From Sutcliffiella horikoshii (lineage in GTDB: Bacteria; Bacillota; Bacilli; Bacillales; Bacillaceae_I), in NCBI RefSeq assembly GCF_019931755.1, contig NZ_CP082918.1:3948001-4012000 (forward strand): DNA of 64,000 nucleotides, written 5' to 3'. A program made the translations under genes and the position numbers. The notes beneath the pieces were generated by a model. The model searched no databases, was not told the origin of the DNA, and saw nothing but the letters and a program-made list of their open reading frames with translations. Shown here piece by piece: positions 62,010 to 64,000 of the stretch (position 1 is the stretch's first letter; each line of letters starts with the position of its first letter).

Positions 62010-62135
62010 GGTGGTGCTCCTTTTTATGGGACAATTATTGGTTGGTATGTTGTCATGGATTATGATAACGGAGATTTTTTGGGGTGTAAACTGGTAAGTC
62101 GTTTGGTGGTTGGTTTAAACATTGAAGAGCGTGAA

Positions 62136-62200
62136 GGGGTCAGTCCCCCGCAAGAGGGATTTAGTTTTTAAAAGGAGTTTTTAAAGGGGGACAGACCCCT
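62136..62200. repeat. inverted repeat related to the REP family
   Basis: GGGGTCAGTCCCCC and GGGGGACAGACCCC are near-perfect inverted copies separated by 36 bp, in the gap upstream of the acyltransferase gene. Confidence 0.55.
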
Positions 62201-62234
62201 GAGTTGTTGCTTTTGATATTGTATTTTTCAAAGC

Positions 62235-62266
62235 AAAAGGAGCTGCCCTTTCGGGGTGCTCCTTTT
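62235..62266 (-). terminator. terminator of mbl
   Basis: AAAAGGAGC / GCTCCTTTT 9-bp stem with an inner CCC/GGG pairing, 18 bp after the mbl stop on the minus strand. Confidence 0.8.
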
Positions 62267-62283
62267 GTGGTTGTTTTTAATTT

Positions 62284-63285
62284 TTAGGCGAAGCTTTTGG
62301 ATGGTAGGCGGTCGATGTGGTCGAGCATGATACCTGTTCCGATTGCTACGCAGTCCATTGGTTGTTCTGCTACTAGTACTGGGACTTTTAGTTCTTCTGC
62401 TAGGAGTTGGTCCATTCCGTGCAGGAGTGCTCCTCCGCCTGTCAGGATGACGCCGCGATCGATGATATCTGCGGATAGTTCAGGTGGTGTGCGTTCTAGG
62501 ACGCTTTTTGCTGCTTGTACGATCACTTGAACGGATTCTCGTAGTGCTTCTTCGATTTCTGTGGATGTGACTGTGATCGTTTGCGGCAGTCCGCTTACCA
62601 TATCGCGTCCGCGAATGTCGATGGATTCGTTACGGCCACCAGGGAATACTGTTGCAATTTCGATTTTGATGTTTTCGGCTGTGCGCTCACCGATTAGAAG
62701 CTTGTACTTCTTTTTGATGTACTGAAGAATTTCATTGTCGAATTTGTCTCCGGCCATTTTAATGGAGGAAGCAGTTACGATGTCGCCCATGGAAAGAACT
62801 GCAACGTCTGTTGTTCCGCCACCGATATCGACTACCATGTTTCCGCTCGGTTGGAAGATGTCCATGCCCGCTCCGATTGCTGCTACTTTTGGCTCTTCTT
62901 CTAGGTAGATTTTTTTGCCCCCGCTCTTTTCTGCCGCTTCTCTGATTGCTTTTTGCTCAACGGATGTGATGTTGGTTGGGCAGCAAATAAGGATACGCGG
63001 CTTAGATAAGAAGCCTTTTACGTTCAGTTTTTTGATGAAGTGCTTAAGCATTGCTTCTGTTACTTCGAAGTCTGCGATAACGCCGTCTTTTAGGGGGCGC
63101 ATTGCTACGATGTTTCCTGGGGTACGGCCAACCATCTTGCGGGCCTCTTCCCCTACTGCCAATACTTTGCCTGTGTTTGTGTCAAGTGCTACTACAGAAG
63201 GTTCGTTCAAGACGATCCCTTTTCCTTTTACGTGGATGAGTACGTTCGCCGTACCCAGGTCAATTCCAATATCCCTTGCAAACAT
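62284..63285 (-). CDS. mbl: MreB-like cell-shape actin Mbl
   Basis: A 333-residue bacterial actin that guides lateral wall synthesis. The sequence follows B. subtilis Mbl closely: MFARDIGIDLGTANVLIHVKG (phosphate 1), NMVVDIGGGTTDVAV (phosphate 2), GVILTGGGALLHGMDQLL (adenosine) and GRDMVSGLPQTITV. It lies downstream of spoIIID, as in B. subtilis, which separates it from MreB (mreBCD) and MreBH. AAGGAGG precedes the ATG. Confidence 0.97.
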   Translation of the reverse strand: MFARDIGIDLGTANVLIHVKGKGIVLNEPSVVALDTNTGKVLAVGEEARKMVGRTPGNIVAMRPLKDGVIADFEVTEAMLKHFIKKLNVKGFLSKPRILICCPTNITSVEQKAIREAAEKSGGKKIYLEEEPKVAAIGAGMDIFQPSGNMVVDIGGGTTDVAVLSMGDIVTASSIKMAGDKFDNEILQYIKKKYKLLIGERTAENIKIEIATVFPGGRNESIDIRGRDMVSGLPQTITVTSTEIEEALRESVQVIVQAAKSVLERTPPELSADIIDRGVILTGGGALLHGMDQLLAEELKVPVLVAEQPMDCVAIGTGIMLDHIDRLPSKSFA

Positions 63286-63461
63286 CTTTCTATTTTCCTC
63301 CTTGCGTCATTGCTTTTATTGGCGACTTTTATCTGAATGTTCTTTGATTGTTTGGTTGCAATTGCTAATGAACACTATCTTTAGTCCTAATTGTATATTC
63401 TATCACATTTTACAAAATAAAGGTGAAATTTAACAGTAGTTCTGTGTCATTTTTTTGAGTA

Positions 63462-63472
63462 TTTTGTCGAAA
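63462..63472 (+). promoter_or_regulatory. Spo0A-box-like site upstream of mbl
   Basis: TTTTGTCGAAA contains the 0A-box core TGTCGAA, 177 bp upstream of the mbl start. A single copy; functional meaning is uncertain. Confidence 0.4.
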
Positions 63473-63501
63473 GAGGTGGGGATAGTGAAGGTGTGAGTTT
63501 A

Positions 63502-63650
63502 ATGAAGACCTGTGTTGCTTGGATTTTCTGGGTGGAAGGTCTTCATTGGCTTGATGAAGACTTATCTTGCTCGGATTTTCGGCTTGGCAGGTCTTCATAC
63601 GCCTGATGAAGACTTCTCTTGCTCAAAAATCCCGCGTGGCAGGTCTTCAA
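63502..63650. repeat. three tandem 52-bp units, each a hairpin
   Basis: Units start at 63502, 63554 and 63606. Each begins ATGAAGAC and ends with a GTCTTCA sequence, so each can fold into a stem; the inner sequences (TTGCTCGGATTTTC and similar) are partly conserved. The array fills the gap between spoIIID and mbl. No coding potential. Confidence 0.75.
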
Positions 63651-63742
63651 GCTTCACCCGCTCCATGACTACATGAAATAGCGGTTCCCTCCGACTGCCC
63701 GCTTTTCATTCATCCTACAAACCTAGGAGCTTACACGCACCA

Positions 63743-63783
63743 AAAAACCAAAAATACCAGAGCATCTCCTTCGCCCTGGTATC
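63743..63783 (-). terminator. terminator of spoIIID
   Basis: Minus-strand ATACCAG / CTGGTAT stem followed by TTTTTGGTTTTTTGG, shortly after the spoIIID stop. Confidence 0.85.
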
Positions 63784-63789
63784 TCTGCT

Positions 63790-64000
63790 TTATTTTACGG
63801 CTTCTTCTTCTTTCTTGTACTTCATCTTGGTTGCTTCGCCGCCCCGTAAATGCCTGATGGATTTATGGTAATCAAGGATTGTTTTGACTTCGTTTGCTAA
63901 GTCTGGGTTGATCTCCGGCAGTCTTTCGGTCAGATCCTTGTGGACAGTACTTTTGGAAACGCCAAATTCTTTCGCTATCACGCGAACTGTCTTCTTTGTC
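63790..64000 (-). CDS. spoIIID: sporulation transcription factor SpoIIID (5' end outside the window)
   Basis: The C-terminal 70 residues of the mother-cell regulator: KKTVRVIAKEFGVSKSTVHKDLTERLPEINPDLANEVK then DYHKSIRHLRGGEATKMKYK. The HTH (VIAKEFGVSKSTVHKDL) and the basic C-terminal helix match B. subtilis SpoIIID almost exactly. The open frame runs to the window edge. It marks the organism as a spore former. Confidence 0.95.
   Translation of the reverse strand, partial: TKKTVRVIAKEFGVSKSTVHKDLTERLPEINPDLANEVKTILDYHKSIRHLRGGEATKMKYKKEEEAVK

Noticed and set aside
63502..63650. Could the 52-bp repeats be a CRISPR array?
   Set aside because: Only three units, no unique spacers of constant size (inner parts are themselves similar), and no cas genes in the window.
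1..64000. rRNA, tRNA, prophage or intact insertion sequence
   Set aside because: No rRNA/tRNA-like sequence, integrase, structural phage genes or complete transposase frame was recognised in the window.

Overview
The window looks like a chromosomal segment of a spore-forming Bacillaceae species. It holds the conserved block spoIIID - mbl - flhO - flhP - fabZ, together with SwrC/YerO-, YwqC/YwqD-, YesL- and YqzG-type genes, strong GGAGG ribosome binding sites, frequent TTG/GTG starts and Spo0A-box-like sites. Species is not claimed.

Layout. 1-7.9 kb: end of a LysR regulator, an S66 LD-carboxypeptidase, a DUF3889 secreted protein, a pRiA4b ORF-3-like protein, and a SwrC-type RND exporter facing its TetR regulator. 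8.0-19.9 kb (all minus strand): a fructan-oligosaccharide uptake and breakdown locus with a YesM/YesN-type two-component system, an anchored solute-binding protein, a YesL protein, an LplBC-type ABC importer without its own ATPase, a GH32 fructosidase and a fructokinase. Two promoters here share one operator-plus-cre layout. 20-26.2 kb: a frameshifted NERD gene, a PadR/DUF2812 pair with a palindromic operator, a yybP-ykoY-type (Mn2+) riboswitch in front of a TerC gene, a DJ-1/PfpI protein and a WYL regulator whose expected start codon reads ATC. 26.7-30.7 kb: an LXG polymorphic toxin followed by four immunity-type genes. 31-33.6 kb: a small membrane protein and a decayed cell-wall-binding (CWB2) gene.

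33.7-56.2 kb is a large Wzx/Wzy-type surface-polysaccharide locus on the minus strand. It contains a YwqC/YwqD-type tyrosine kinase pair, an EpsC/WbpM-type 4,6-dehydratase, GtaB, a PIG-L deacetylase, a sugar formyltransferase, an initiating sugar transferase, a 4-keto reductase, CapEFG-type UDP-L-FucNAc enzymes, five glycosyltransferases, Wzy, Wzx and Ugd. It ends with glyA and folD. The deacetylase-formyltransferase pair plus glyA-folD (which together make 10-formyl-tetrahydrofolate) suggest that an N-acetyl sugar is converted to an N-formyl sugar with a local one-carbon supply. This is the most interesting system hypothesis here. A three-segment alternative-pairing leader lies between gtaB and the deacetylase gene.

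56.7-64 kb: an acidic lipoprotein, fabZ, an EpuA-type protein, flhP, flhO, an OafA/OatA-like acyltransferase placed between flhO and mbl, then mbl and the 3' part of spoIIID.

Several non-coding repeat families are scattered through 1.6-31 kb: a GGGACAGGCAC..GACCC REP-like motif, a ~120 bp TTTATTGAATAATT-rich element, and a two-box element (AAATAGTCGATATT, then CAAACGTTTG exactly 50 bp later) in four copies. A separate 52-bp tandem repeat lies between mbl and spoIIID.
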